Shown piece after piece: positions 1 to 7,472 of a DNA stretch of 64,000 nt. The notes under the pieces were generated by a model. The model did not search any database. It was given only the letters and a program-made list of their open reading frames with translations, and was not told the DNA's origin. This stretch comes from JABDJZ01 sp047619685. GTDB taxonomy: Bacteria > Bacteroidota > Rhodothermia > Rhodothermales > UBA10348. Both the position numbers and the translations under genes were made by a program. Each line of letters opens with the position of its first letter. Position 1 is the first letter of the stretch. The stretch is from positions 47,793-111,792 of the forward strand of contig JBLHLC010000012.1 of NCBI GenBank assembly GCA_047619685.1. The letters run 5' to 3'.

Positions 1-456
1 CTGGCCGCGCATTTCGCCGATGCGGGCTACGATGTCATCGCTACTGGAAAGCAGTCCCAGGACTCGGACTCGGGTCTGGCGGGCTCGATGCTGGCGGAAC
101 GCCTTGGGATCCCGTACGCCAGCAACGCGGTGGGGCTCGCAATTGACGGCACAGACCTGATTGTCACGCGCCAAGGTGACTCAGGACAGGAAGTCCTGGC
201 GCTGCGGACGCCGTGTCTGGTGACGTGCTCCAACGACATGAATGATCCCCGCATCCCGTCGCTAAAGGGAATAATGGGGGCCAAACGCAAGCCGCTGGAC
301 GAAAAAGAGAGTACCGGCGACACGTCGGCCACCCGCGTGGTGGGTCTGGAGCCCGTTCCGGTTCGCGAAGCAGGCCAGGCGTTTGAGGGTGAGGCCTCGG
401 ACCTGGCAAAAATACTGGTGGATAAACTGATCAACGAAGCCGGAGTCACGCTATGA
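1..456 (+). CDS. fixA: Electron transfer flavoprotein beta subunit (EtfB/FixA), 5' end cut by window
   Basis: Reading frame 1 is open from the first base and ends at a TGA at 454-456, so about 151 C-terminal residues are visible and the start lies outside the window. The segment holds the nucleotide-binding part of EtfB: a GKQSQDSDSG stretch near the left edge, then AEAL-type residues (here MLAERLGIPY) and the conserved late motif around PRIPSLKGIMGAKRKPLD. EtfB binds AMP or FAD at the interface with EtfA and passes electrons between dehydrogenases and the quinone pool. The stop overlaps the next start by 4 bases (ATGA), indicating translational coupling with fixB, fixC and fixX. It could be a plain ETF or the bifurcating FixA type; the downstream fixCX genes favour the latter. 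Confidence 0.93.
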   Translation: MAAHFADAGYDVIATGKQSQDSDSGLAGSMLAERLGIPYASNAVGLAIDGTDLIVTRQGDSGQEVLALRTPCLVTCSNDMNDPRIPSLKGIMGAKRKPLDEKESTGDTSATRVVGLEPVPVREAGQAFEGEASDLAKILVDKLINEAGVTL

Positions 457-1433
457 GCCGGATTCTAGTCTACGTCGCCACGGATGGCGGTCGCATTCGG
501 CGCGCCTCACTGGAGGTTCTCAGCCAGGCCCGTAAACAGGCAACCGCGCTCGGAATGACGGTGGATGCCCTGGTGGTTTCCGAGACTGCTGCCGCCCACG
601 CCGTGGCCCTCGCGGCGTTTGGCCCGGACCGCGTGCTGACAATCGAACATCCTGTCTTTGCCGCGCATCGCAACCAGCCTCTTTTGTCTGCGCTGGCTGC
701 CGGGATCGGGTTCTCCGATCCCCGCGCCGTCGTGATGGCGTCTACCGAGGCGGCCAAGGACATTCTGGGAGCACTGGCCATCCGAACCGGCAGCGCTGCC
801 ATTCCTGACGTGGCATCCTTTGATTTGGGTACGACGTCCATCTGGACGCTCCGCCCGGTGATGGCGGCCAAACAATTGGCCCGAACGGAATCGGACGCGT
901 CGCGGGTGATTATATCTGTCAGGTCAGGATCGTACGAGGCCGCTGAACAGCCGGGGAGTCCCTCCACGGTAGCTGTGCCGTTCGAATACGACGACTCCAA
1001 TCCGTCGGCTGTCCTCAGGGAGGTTCTGGCCACCGGGAGCGATATGGTGGATCTCAACGAGGCCCGGGTCGTCGTCGCCGGCGGTCGCGGGATCAAAGAC
1101 GAAGCAGGGAAGGCGCTGATCCACGAGCTCGCCGGGCTGTTCGGCGGTGCCATAGGGGCTTCCCGGGCGGTGGTAGAATCCGGGCTTTTTCCGGCTACAA
1201 CCCAGATTGGTCAGACGGGCAAGGTCGTTTCGCCTGAACTCTACTTCGCGGTGGGGATCTCTGGAGCCATCCAGCACGTGGCTGGCATGTCGAACAGCCG
1301 TGTCATCGTGGCCGTCAACAAAGACGCGGATGCCCCCATCTTCCAATACGCGACGTACGGGCTGGTCGGGGATCTCTACAAGATTCTCCCGGCGCTCATA
1401 CATGAACTGCGGGCCGCCAAGGCCGGAGCCTGA
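453..1433 (+). CDS. fixB: Electron transfer flavoprotein alpha subunit (EtfA/FixB)
   Basis: 326 residues, normal for EtfA. The N-terminal half is the ETF alpha/beta domain. The C-terminal half is the FAD-binding domain, with GRGIKD (about 211-216), QIGQTGKVVSPELY (251-264), GISGAIQHVAGM (268-279) and NKDADAPIF (289-297) all intact. It holds the electron-transferring FAD and docks with EtfB. The ATG at 453 overlaps the fixA stop, and the TGA at 1431-1433 shares a base with the fixC start (TGATG), so the four genes form one tightly coupled operon. Family assignment is certain. Whether the complex bifurcates electrons cannot be read from this subunit alone. Confidence 0.95.
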   Translation: MSRILVYVATDGGRIRRASLEVLSQARKQATALGMTVDALVVSETAAAHAVALAAFGPDRVLTIEHPVFAAHRNQPLLSALAAGIGFSDPRAVVMASTEAAKDILGALAIRTGSAAIPDVASFDLGTTSIWTLRPVMAAKQLARTESDASRVIISVRSGSYEAAEQPGSPSTVAVPFEYDDSNPSAVLREVLATGSDMVDLNEARVVVAGGRGIKDEAGKALIHELAGLFGGAIGASRAVVESGLFPATTQIGQTGKVVSPELYFAVGISGAIQHVAGMSNSRVIVAVNKDADAPIFQYATYGLVGDLYKILPALIHELRAAKAGA

Positions 1434-2755
1434 TGGAGGATAAATTCGACTGTATTATCGTCGGCGGGGGAATTGCCGGGCTGAGCGCGGCAATGATGCT
1501 GGCGCGAGCGGGAAAGCGCTTCCTGTTGATCGAGCGCGGAGAATTCTGTGGCTCCAAGAATGTCTCGGGGGGCGTCCTGTGGGGGACCGATCTGGAGCGA
1601 CTGGTCCCCGGGTATTGGGAGTCCGATGGCGGATTCGAGCGATTCGTGAACCACCGGCGACTGTCCTTCATGGACCCCGGCTCCTGTTTTTCGCTGGACT
1701 TCAAGTCCGATCACTTCGACCCGCCACCCTATCAAGGCGTGACCGTGCTCCGGGCGAAATTCGATGCCTGGCTGGCACTGCAGGTCGAAGCCGTAATTGA
1801 GGCGGGGCCGGCCGCCGATGAGTCTCTTCTGGCAACAGACATCCTGGTGGAGGAACTGCTTCAGGAGGAAGGCCGCGTTGTAGGAATTCGGGCCGGCGAT
1901 GAGAAATTTTTCGCCGACACAGTCATTCTGGCCGAAGGGGTTAACAACCTGCTCACCCGTCAAATAGGGCTGGAAAAGGAGTATGTCCCGGCTGATTACG
2001 TGGCCGTAGGCGTGAAGGAGGTGATCCGGTTCGATCAGAAGGTCCTGGAAGACCGCTTCCAGCTACGCGGACGGAGCGGCCTCACCAACGAGTTTGTGGG
2101 GACGTGCTCAGAAGGTGTGGACGGCGGCGGTTTCCTCTACACCAACCAGGACTCGGTCTCTATCGGGCTTGTACTGGGGATGGCCGATCTGAGGGACAAG
2201 GGCCTCAAGCCGTACGACATTCTGAACACGTTCAAGGCACATCCGGCGGTGGCCGACATGCTGCAGGGCGGGGAAGTGGTGGAATACTCGGCCCACGTGG
2301 TATCCACAGGAGACGTGCGAGGCATGCCGAGCGAGGTCTACGCCGACGGCGTCATGGTGGCGGGCGAGGCAGCGCATTTGCTTCTGAACGCCGGAAAGGC
2401 CATCCAGGGGATGGATTTTGCGATGCGATCAGGAATGCTTGCGGCCGAAGCGGCGATTGCGGCATCGGAAGCAGGAGATTTCTCGTCCGCGCAGCTCAAG
2501 AACTACCGCCTTGCGCTAGACAACAGCTACGTCATGAAGGACATGGAGTCCTTTCAGGATGCCGTGCACCTGCTGCACAATCCCGTGATGATCGAGAAGG
2601 TGCCGGCTGTGCTTTGCGACTTCGGCAGGCAGTTCTTCACTGTTCGCAATGAGCCTACACCAAAGGCCGCCAAGATGATGCGGATGGCCATAAAGCGTCA
2701 CGCATCCTACTGGGAATTGATCAAATTGGGTGCGAAGGCGGCCCGCGCACTATGA
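1433..2755 (+). CDS. fixC: FixC-type ETF:quinone oxidoreductase, FAD flavoprotein
   Basis: 440 residues, the length of FixC proteins and shorter than mitochondrial-type ETF-QO because the ferredoxin part is a separate gene (fixX). The dinucleotide-binding motif IVGGGIAGLSAA is at residues 9-20, and a second FAD-contacting segment near 316-342 reads HLLLNAGKAIQGMDFAMRSG. The enzyme accepts electrons from the ETF pair and, with FixX, passes them to quinone. The start codon overlaps the fixB stop and its own stop overlaps the fixX start by 4 bases. Location is expected to be peripheral to the inner face of the cytoplasmic membrane. Confidence 0.94.
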   Translation: MEDKFDCIIVGGGIAGLSAAMMLARAGKRFLLIERGEFCGSKNVSGGVLWGTDLERLVPGYWESDGGFERFVNHRRLSFMDPGSCFSLDFKSDHFDPPPYQGVTVLRAKFDAWLALQVEAVIEAGPAADESLLATDILVEELLQEEGRVVGIRAGDEKFFADTVILAEGVNNLLTRQIGLEKEYVPADYVAVGVKEVIRFDQKVLEDRFQLRGRSGLTNEFVGTCSEGVDGGGFLYTNQDSVSIGLVLGMADLRDKGLKPYDILNTFKAHPAVADMLQGGEVVEYSAHVVSTGDVRGMPSEVYADGVMVAGEAAHLLLNAGKAIQGMDFAMRSGMLAAEAAIAASEAGDFSSAQLKNYRLALDNSYVMKDMESFQDAVHLLHNPVMIEKVPAVLCDFGRQFFTVRNEPTPKAAKMMRMAIKRHASYWELIKLGAKAARAL

Positions 2756-3054
2756 AAGCACTCTCGATATCGGAACGACTCGGACTGGTGGCCTACCGCA
2801 ACCAGGGCCGCTCAGCTGCCAAGCCGCACATTGAGGTAGACACCACCAAGTGCAACGGGGGGTGTCCTCATCAGTGTACCACGTACGTATGCCCCGCCAA
2901 CTGTTATACCAAGGACGAGGAAGGGCTTGTGCACTTCCAGTTTGAGGACTGCATCGAATGCGGGACGTGCCTCTTCGCGTGTGACCAGGGCGCGGTGACC
3001 TGGGCGTTTCCCGACCCGGAATCTGGCAGAGGAGTCAACTGGAATCTGGGGTAG
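2752..3054 (+). CDS. fixX: FixX ferredoxin-like protein
   Basis: 100 residues. The cysteine-rich core fits FixX: a first group KCNGGCPHQC followed by TYVCPANC, then CIECGTCLFAC close to the C-terminus. It carries the iron-sulfur cluster that works with FixC to hand electrons to quinone. The 4-base ATGA overlap with fixC makes it the last gene of a fixABCX-type operon. No nif structural genes are visible, so the operon more likely serves aerobic or bifurcating ETF chemistry than nitrogen fixation. Confidence 0.92.
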   Translation: MKALSISERLGLVAYRNQGRSAAKPHIEVDTTKCNGGCPHQCTTYVCPANCYTKDEEGLVHFQFEDCIECGTCLFACDQGAVTWAFPDPESGRGVNWNLG

Positions 3055-3059
3055 GGTCC

Positions 3060-3821
3060 ATGCTGTTTCCCCTTTCCGACGACGACAGGCTGCTGTACAA
3101 AACCTCGTACGTGACCACCGGGCTTCTGATAGCCAATGTGGTCATGTTCTTCGTTTTTCAGGCCATGGGTAGCAGCGCCTTCACGTATGGCTGGAGCGCC
3201 GTCCCGTTTGAGCTCACCACGGGCGTTGATCTGATCCGACCGGAGAACCTCTCTATTGGCGGCCAGATGGTTCAGATCCCTCACGCCCCCGGTCCAAGCC
3301 CGATATTCCTGACGGCCCTCAGTGCCATGTTCATGCATGGCGGCTTTGCCCACCTGGGTGGCAACCTCCTGTACCTCTGGATCTTCGGAGACAACGTGGA
3401 GCACAGGTTTGGGCATGGCACGTTCCTGGCGTTCTATCTGGTCGCCGGGCTGGCAGCGACGGCCGCTCAGGTGGCCATCAGTCCTTCCAGCGTCATCCCG
3501 ACCCTGGGTGCATCGGGAGCCATATCGGGCGTCCTCGGCGCCTACCTGGTGCTGTTTCCTCGAAACAAGGTTAACGCGCTCTTTTTTATCTGGGTAATCT
3601 CGGTCCCTGCCATTGTCGCGATTGGTCTTTGGATAGGCTTCCAGTTGTTCTCTGGCTGGGGATCACTTGTTGGTCCGCAGGAAGGAGGGGGCGTCGCCTA
3701 TGCGGCCCATATCGGCGGATTCATAGCCGGCGCACTCATGGCGATTGTCATGCGTGCCGTGATCACGGAGGAAGGCCCGGAGAGGTACGGCCGGGCGACC
3801 ACAACGCGCCGCCTCTGGTGA
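3060..3821 (+). CDS. Rhomboid-family intramembrane serine protease
   Basis: 253 residues with about six hydrophobic segments. The catalytic serine sits in TLGASGAISG (Ser about 152) and the catalytic histidine in AYAAHIGGF (His about 217). The HGGFAHLGGNLLYLWIFG segment (about 93-110) is the conserved TM2 region supplying the His and Asn of the oxyanion site. The enzyme cleaves transmembrane segments of membrane proteins within the bilayer. The long periplasmic loop between TM1 and TM2 (residues about 45-80) is typical of bacterial relatives. It starts 5 bases after fixX, so it may be transcribed with that operon although functionally unrelated. It ends against a convergent gene. Confidence 0.93.
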   Translation: MLFPLSDDDRLLYKTSYVTTGLLIANVVMFFVFQAMGSSAFTYGWSAVPFELTTGVDLIRPENLSIGGQMVQIPHAPGPSPIFLTALSAMFMHGGFAHLGGNLLYLWIFGDNVEHRFGHGTFLAFYLVAGLAATAAQVAISPSSVIPTLGASGAISGVLGAYLVLFPRNKVNALFFIWVISVPAIVAIGLWIGFQLFSGWGSLVGPQEGGGVAYAAHIGGFIAGALMAIVMRAVITEEGPERYGRATTTRRLW

Positions 3822-4160
3822 CTAGCGTGCTGCGGCGCAGGTGACGCACGTGCGAGACTCGGGCCTGAACTCCATCCTGCCAGCGGGAATTGCCTCGCCG
3901 CACCGAACGCAGATGCCATAGGTGCCCGCGTCCAAGGCCGCGATGGCCTGCTCGATGCTTTGAAGTCGAGCCCGAATGCGTCTGCGGCCCGCTTCGCCCA
4001 TTTGCTGAGCCTGAACCGCCTCCATGCGGGTCAGGCGGCCGATGGCGTTGTCAACGGTCACGGACGAGGCCGCGTCGTCTGGTCTGTCGACCTGACGACG
4101 CAACTCGTCAGCAAGCGCAATGAGTTCGCGTTTTCTGGAAGCTGGGTCCAGCTCCGGCAT
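3822..4160 (-). CDS. TraR/DksA-family C4 zinc-finger protein
   Basis: 112 residues: a helical N-terminal part (about 1-80) followed by a four-cysteine zinc finger with Cys84, Cys87, Cys105 and Cys108 (CVRC...CVTC). Proteins of this family enter the secondary channel of RNA polymerase or act as small regulators. The acidic coiled-coil tip of true DksA is not obvious, so only family membership is claimed. Its ATG lies directly after the clpC stop codon with no gap, so it is almost certainly translated from the clpC transcript. That suggests a stress-response link. Confidence 0.82.
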   Translation of the reverse strand: MPELDPASRKRELIALADELRRQVDRPDDAASSVTVDNAIGRLTRMEAVQAQQMGEAGRRRIRARLQSIEQAIAALDAGTYGICVRCGEAIPAGRMEFRPESRTCVTCAAAR

Positions 4161-6809
4161 CTACTCGCTGACGGCGTCACCGCTGTCATCGGAAGACACG
4201 GCATCCGCCGCCGACTTTGCGGCGTCAGAAGAGGGGGTTTTTGGGGTCTCGGGCGCGGGATCAACCGTCTGCTTTGGGGCAACCTTGGCCTTCTTCTTCC
4301 TTGCTTTCTTGGTTTTGAAAGCCAGTTCGCCTGAGGCTGCCTTTTCGTCGTAGGTGATGGTCAGCGTATCCCCATCGCCCAGATTGTGCCCAAGGATGGC
4401 CTCAGCCATGGGATCCTCGATGTACTTCTGGATTGCGCGGCGCAAAGGTCTGGCTCCAAACTTGGGATCATAACCCTTCTCGACGAGGAAGTTTTTGGCT
4501 TCATCGCTCAGTTTTACGGTGATACCGAGTTCGGCCGCCCGACGGAAGAGATCGCTCGCCATGAGATGAATGATCTCGTGGATATGCTTCTTCTCCAGCG
4601 GGTGGAAGACGATTACGTCGTCGATGCGGTTCAGAAACTCCGGGTTGAAGACGCGCTTGAGCGCATCCTCGACGGTGCTCTTCAAGGCCTTGTAGTCCTT
4701 CTCAATCGACTCCACACCCTGTTCGAACCCAATGCCCTTGCCAAGATTCTTGATGTCACGCGCCCCGATGTTGGACGTCATGATGATGATGGCATTCCGG
4801 AAATCCACCTTCCGGCCCAGGCCGTCGGTCAACTGTCCGTCGTCAAGCACCTGCAGCAGGATGTTGAAAACGTCCGGGTGGGCCTTCTCGATCTCGTCCA
4901 GCAGGACGACCGAGTAGGGTTTACGACGGACCTTTTCCGTCAATTGGCCGCCTTCCTCATAGCCAACGTATCCAGGAGGCGCACCTACCAGCCGGCTGAC
5001 GGAGAATTTCTCCATGTACTCGCTCATGTCGACGCGGATGAGCGCCTCCTGCGAATCAAAGAGATACCCGGTCAACTGCTTGGCAAGCTCCGTCTTTCCA
5101 ACGCCGGTAGGGCCAAGGAAAATGAAAGAGCCGATGGGGCGCTTCGGGTCCTTTAGTCCGGCGCGTGTGCGACGAATGGACCGGGAAAGCTTGGTGATGG
5201 CCTCTTCCTGGCCAACGACGGCCGCCTTGAGTTCCTCCTCCATCCGCATGAGTCGTGCGGTCTCGGGCTCGGAAATGGAGTCGACCGGAATCCCGGTCAT
5301 CATGGCGACAACTTCGGAGATGTCCTTGACCGTGACTGGGTGAATCTCAGACTCTGAGCGCTCCTCCCAATCCTTTTTGGCCTTTTCGAGCTCCTCAATG
5401 AGCTTCTTCTCCGAGTCTCGCAGTCTCGCGGCCTCTTCGAACTTTTGGCTTTTTACGACCTGGTTCTTCTCTTCGCGAACGCTATCGATGTCCTCTTCGA
5501 GCTTCACGATCTCCTGTGGCACCCGAATATTGTTCAGGTGCACGCGGGCGCCGGCCTCATCAAGCACATCGATGGCCTTGTCTGGCAAGAACCGATCGGT
5601 GATGTATCGCTCGGCCAGCTTCACGGTCAAGTCCAGCGCAGCGTCTGAATAGCTCACGTTGTGATGGGCTTCGTAGCGATCCCTGATGTTCTGAAGGATC
5701 AGAACCGTTTCGTCGGGGCTGGATGGATCTACCAGGATTTTCTGGAATCTTCGGTCCAGCGCACCGTCCTTCTCAATGTGCTGACGGTACTCGTCAAGAG
5801 TCGTGGCGCCAATGCACTGGATCTCCCCGCGGGCAAGCGCAGGCTTGAACATGTTGGAGGCGTCCAGCGACCCCGAAGCGCCGCCGGCGCCAACGATGGT
5901 GTGGAGCTCGTCAATGAAGAGGATGACGTCCGGGCTCTTCTCGAGCTCGTTCATCACGGCCTTCATGCGCTCCTCGAACTGGCCGCGATACTTGGTACCA
6001 GCCACCAACGCGGCCAGATCAAGCGTAACAATGCGTTTGTCGTAGAGCACCCGACTGATCTTCCGCTGCGTGATGCGCATCGCAAGGCCTTCAGCGATTG
6101 CCGTCTTACCCACGCCGGGTTCGCCGATAAGCACCGGGTTGTTCTTCTTTCGACGGCTCAGCACCTGGGCGACGCGCTCAATCTCGCGTTCCCGGCCCAC
6201 GACCGGGTCAAGCTTGCCATCAACGGCCAGCCGTGTCAGGTCGCGTCCAAAGTTGTCCAGTACCGGGGTTTTGCTCTTATCCATCTTACCACGCTCCTGT
6301 TTGCCGGAGGAAGACGGGCGGCTTGCTCCTGAGGGCCGGCTGCCGCCGGAACTCCCACCTTGAGAAGCCGCACCACTAACAATCGTATCGAGCTCTGACC
6401 TCACCGCGTCGTACGTGATGGAGAATCCCTGCTGCAGGATCTGCGCGGCCAGGTTTTCGTCATCGCGGAGCAGGCTCAGCAAAAGATGCTCGGTACCGAT
6501 CACATCGCTCTTGTAGAGCTTTGCTTCCAAGTATGTGATCTTGAGCACCTTCTCCGCCTGTTTCGTCAGCGGAATATTGCCGACGGTCAGCGTGCCACCC
6601 GTGGAGCGCACCGTTTCCTCGATGCTCTTCTTCAGCTTGAAGAGATCACACCCAAGGTTGCGAAGAATCTTTACGGCAATCCCCTCGCCCTCGCGAATGA
6701 TGCCCAAGAGGAGGTGCTCTGTACCGATATAGTCGTGCCCAAGTCTGATGGCCTCCTCACGGGAGAAGGAAATCACGTCGCGGACTCTATTGGAAAAATT
6801 GCCTTCCAT
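4161..6809 (-). CDS. clpC: ATP-dependent Clp protease ATP-binding subunit ClpC
   Basis: 882 residues. Two Clp-N repeats span about 1-150 (both with a GTEHLL motif), followed by a Ser/Gly-rich linker. The first AAA+ domain has Walker A GEPGVGKT at 229-236, a UVR-like helical middle region lies near 445-480, and the second AAA+ domain has Walker A GPTGVGKT at 566-573. The C-terminal tail is unusually rich in Lys, Ala, Pro and Asp (about 830-882), which is an extension beyond typical ClpC. The protein unfolds substrates and feeds them to ClpP; ClpP is not in this window. The stop directly abuts the next gene (DksA-like). No recognisable CtsR or sigma-32 site was found in the 235 bases upstream. 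Confidence 0.95.
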   Translation of the reverse strand: MEGNFSNRVRDVISFSREEAIRLGHDYIGTEHLLLGIIREGEGIAVKILRNLGCDLFKLKKSIEETVRSTGGTLTVGNIPLTKQAEKVLKITYLEAKLYKSDVIGTEHLLLSLLRDDENLAAQILQQGFSITYDAVRSELDTIVSGAASQGGSSGGSRPSGASRPSSSGKQERGKMDKSKTPVLDNFGRDLTRLAVDGKLDPVVGREREIERVAQVLSRRKKNNPVLIGEPGVGKTAIAEGLAMRITQRKISRVLYDKRIVTLDLAALVAGTKYRGQFEERMKAVMNELEKSPDVILFIDELHTIVGAGGASGSLDASNMFKPALARGEIQCIGATTLDEYRQHIEKDGALDRRFQKILVDPSSPDETVLILQNIRDRYEAHHNVSYSDAALDLTVKLAERYITDRFLPDKAIDVLDEAGARVHLNNIRVPQEIVKLEEDIDSVREEKNQVVKSQKFEEAARLRDSEKKLIEELEKAKKDWEERSESEIHPVTVKDISEVVAMMTGIPVDSISEPETARLMRMEEELKAAVVGQEEAITKLSRSIRRTRAGLKDPKRPIGSFIFLGPTGVGKTELAKQLTGYLFDSQEALIRVDMSEYMEKFSVSRLVGAPPGYVGYEEGGQLTEKVRRKPYSVVLLDEIEKAHPDVFNILLQVLDDGQLTDGLGRKVDFRNAIIIMTSNIGARDIKNLGKGIGFEQGVESIEKDYKALKSTVEDALKRVFNPEFLNRIDDVIVFHPLEKKHIHEIIHLMASDLFRRAAELGITVKLSDEAKNFLVEKGYDPKFGARPLRRAIQKYIEDPMAEAILGHNLGDGDTLTITYDEKAASGELAFKTKKARKKKAKVAPKQTVDPAPETPKTPSSDAAKSAADAVSSDDSGDAVSE

Positions 6810-7044
6810 GTCGGGTTGATTGGCCGAGATTCAGTTCGATGGGGTATTCAAACGCGGCTCAGCAAATTGGAGGTCACCTTTTCGGATGGGACCAGCGGAA
6901 ATATCGCCGGACAGTCCGGTCAAAATGTCGACAGAATAACCAGGGGGGTCTCTGAGATGATTGTCCGAGGCTCCCTGATGGGACTACCCGAGCCGGGGCA
7001 AGAACCAGACCAATGACCCAAGTCGGTGGTGAGTTTCACTGCGG
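6810..7044. other. Intergenic region upstream of clpC
   Basis: About 235 bases between the clpC start and the stop of the Fe-S assembly gene, both on the minus strand. It must hold the clpC promoter, but no confident -35/-10 pair or heat-shock element is visible. A short perfect inverted repeat CCGGAC-A-GTCCGG lies at about 6909-6922. It is too short and tight-looped to call a terminator or operator. Confidence 0.4.
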
Positions 7045-7392
7045 TCAAGCGGCGAAACTCGACCCGCATCCGCAGGTCTTTGTAGCGTTCGGGTTCTCAA
7101 ATGTGAATCCTCGCGCACTCAGGCCGTCTTGATAGTCAATCACGGTGCCCATGAGATAGAGACCGTGGCGCTTGTCCATGTAGACGGCAATACCGTCCAC
7201 TTCGAACTGCAGGTCCTGCTCACGTTTGCGGTCAAAGCCCAGCATGTAGCTCATTCCCGAGCATCCTCCGCCTTTGACGCCCACCCTCAGTCCGAAGCCG
7301 TCCGGGAGGCTTTTTTGCTCCATGATGTTTCGGATCTCGATGGCGGCCTGGTCCGAAAGGAGAAGCGGTGTACTGGTTTTGGTACCAATCAT
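7045..7392 (-). CDS. HesB/IscA/ErpA-type iron-sulfur cluster assembly protein
   Basis: 115 residues starting at the ATG at 7390-7392. A longer reading frame runs further upstream into the next gene, but its extra residues do not resemble the family. The three conserved cysteines are present: Cys44 in GGGCSGMSY and Cys107/Cys109 in CGCGSSF near the C-terminus. A-type carriers receive Fe-S clusters from a scaffold and deliver them to apo-proteins in the cytoplasm. No IscU or SUF genes are adjacent; a separate NifU-N-domain protein occurs at 49881-50141. Confidence 0.93.
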   Translation of the reverse strand: MIGTKTSTPLLLSDQAAIEIRNIMEQKSLPDGFGLRVGVKGGGCSGMSYMLGFDRKREQDLQFEVDGIAVYMDKRHGLYLMGTVIDYQDGLSARGFTFENPNATKTCGCGSSFAA

Positions 7393-7472
7393 GTTGCGTG
7401 CTTGTGGCGGTTGTACTCGCCAACTGCAACGAAGGGTATTTGGGGCTGTTCCGTCCTCCGCCGTCTCGTTGG

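Noticed and set aside
4386..5156. Long open frame on the strand opposite clpC
   Set aside because: Shadow of a GC-rich coding gene; no family features.
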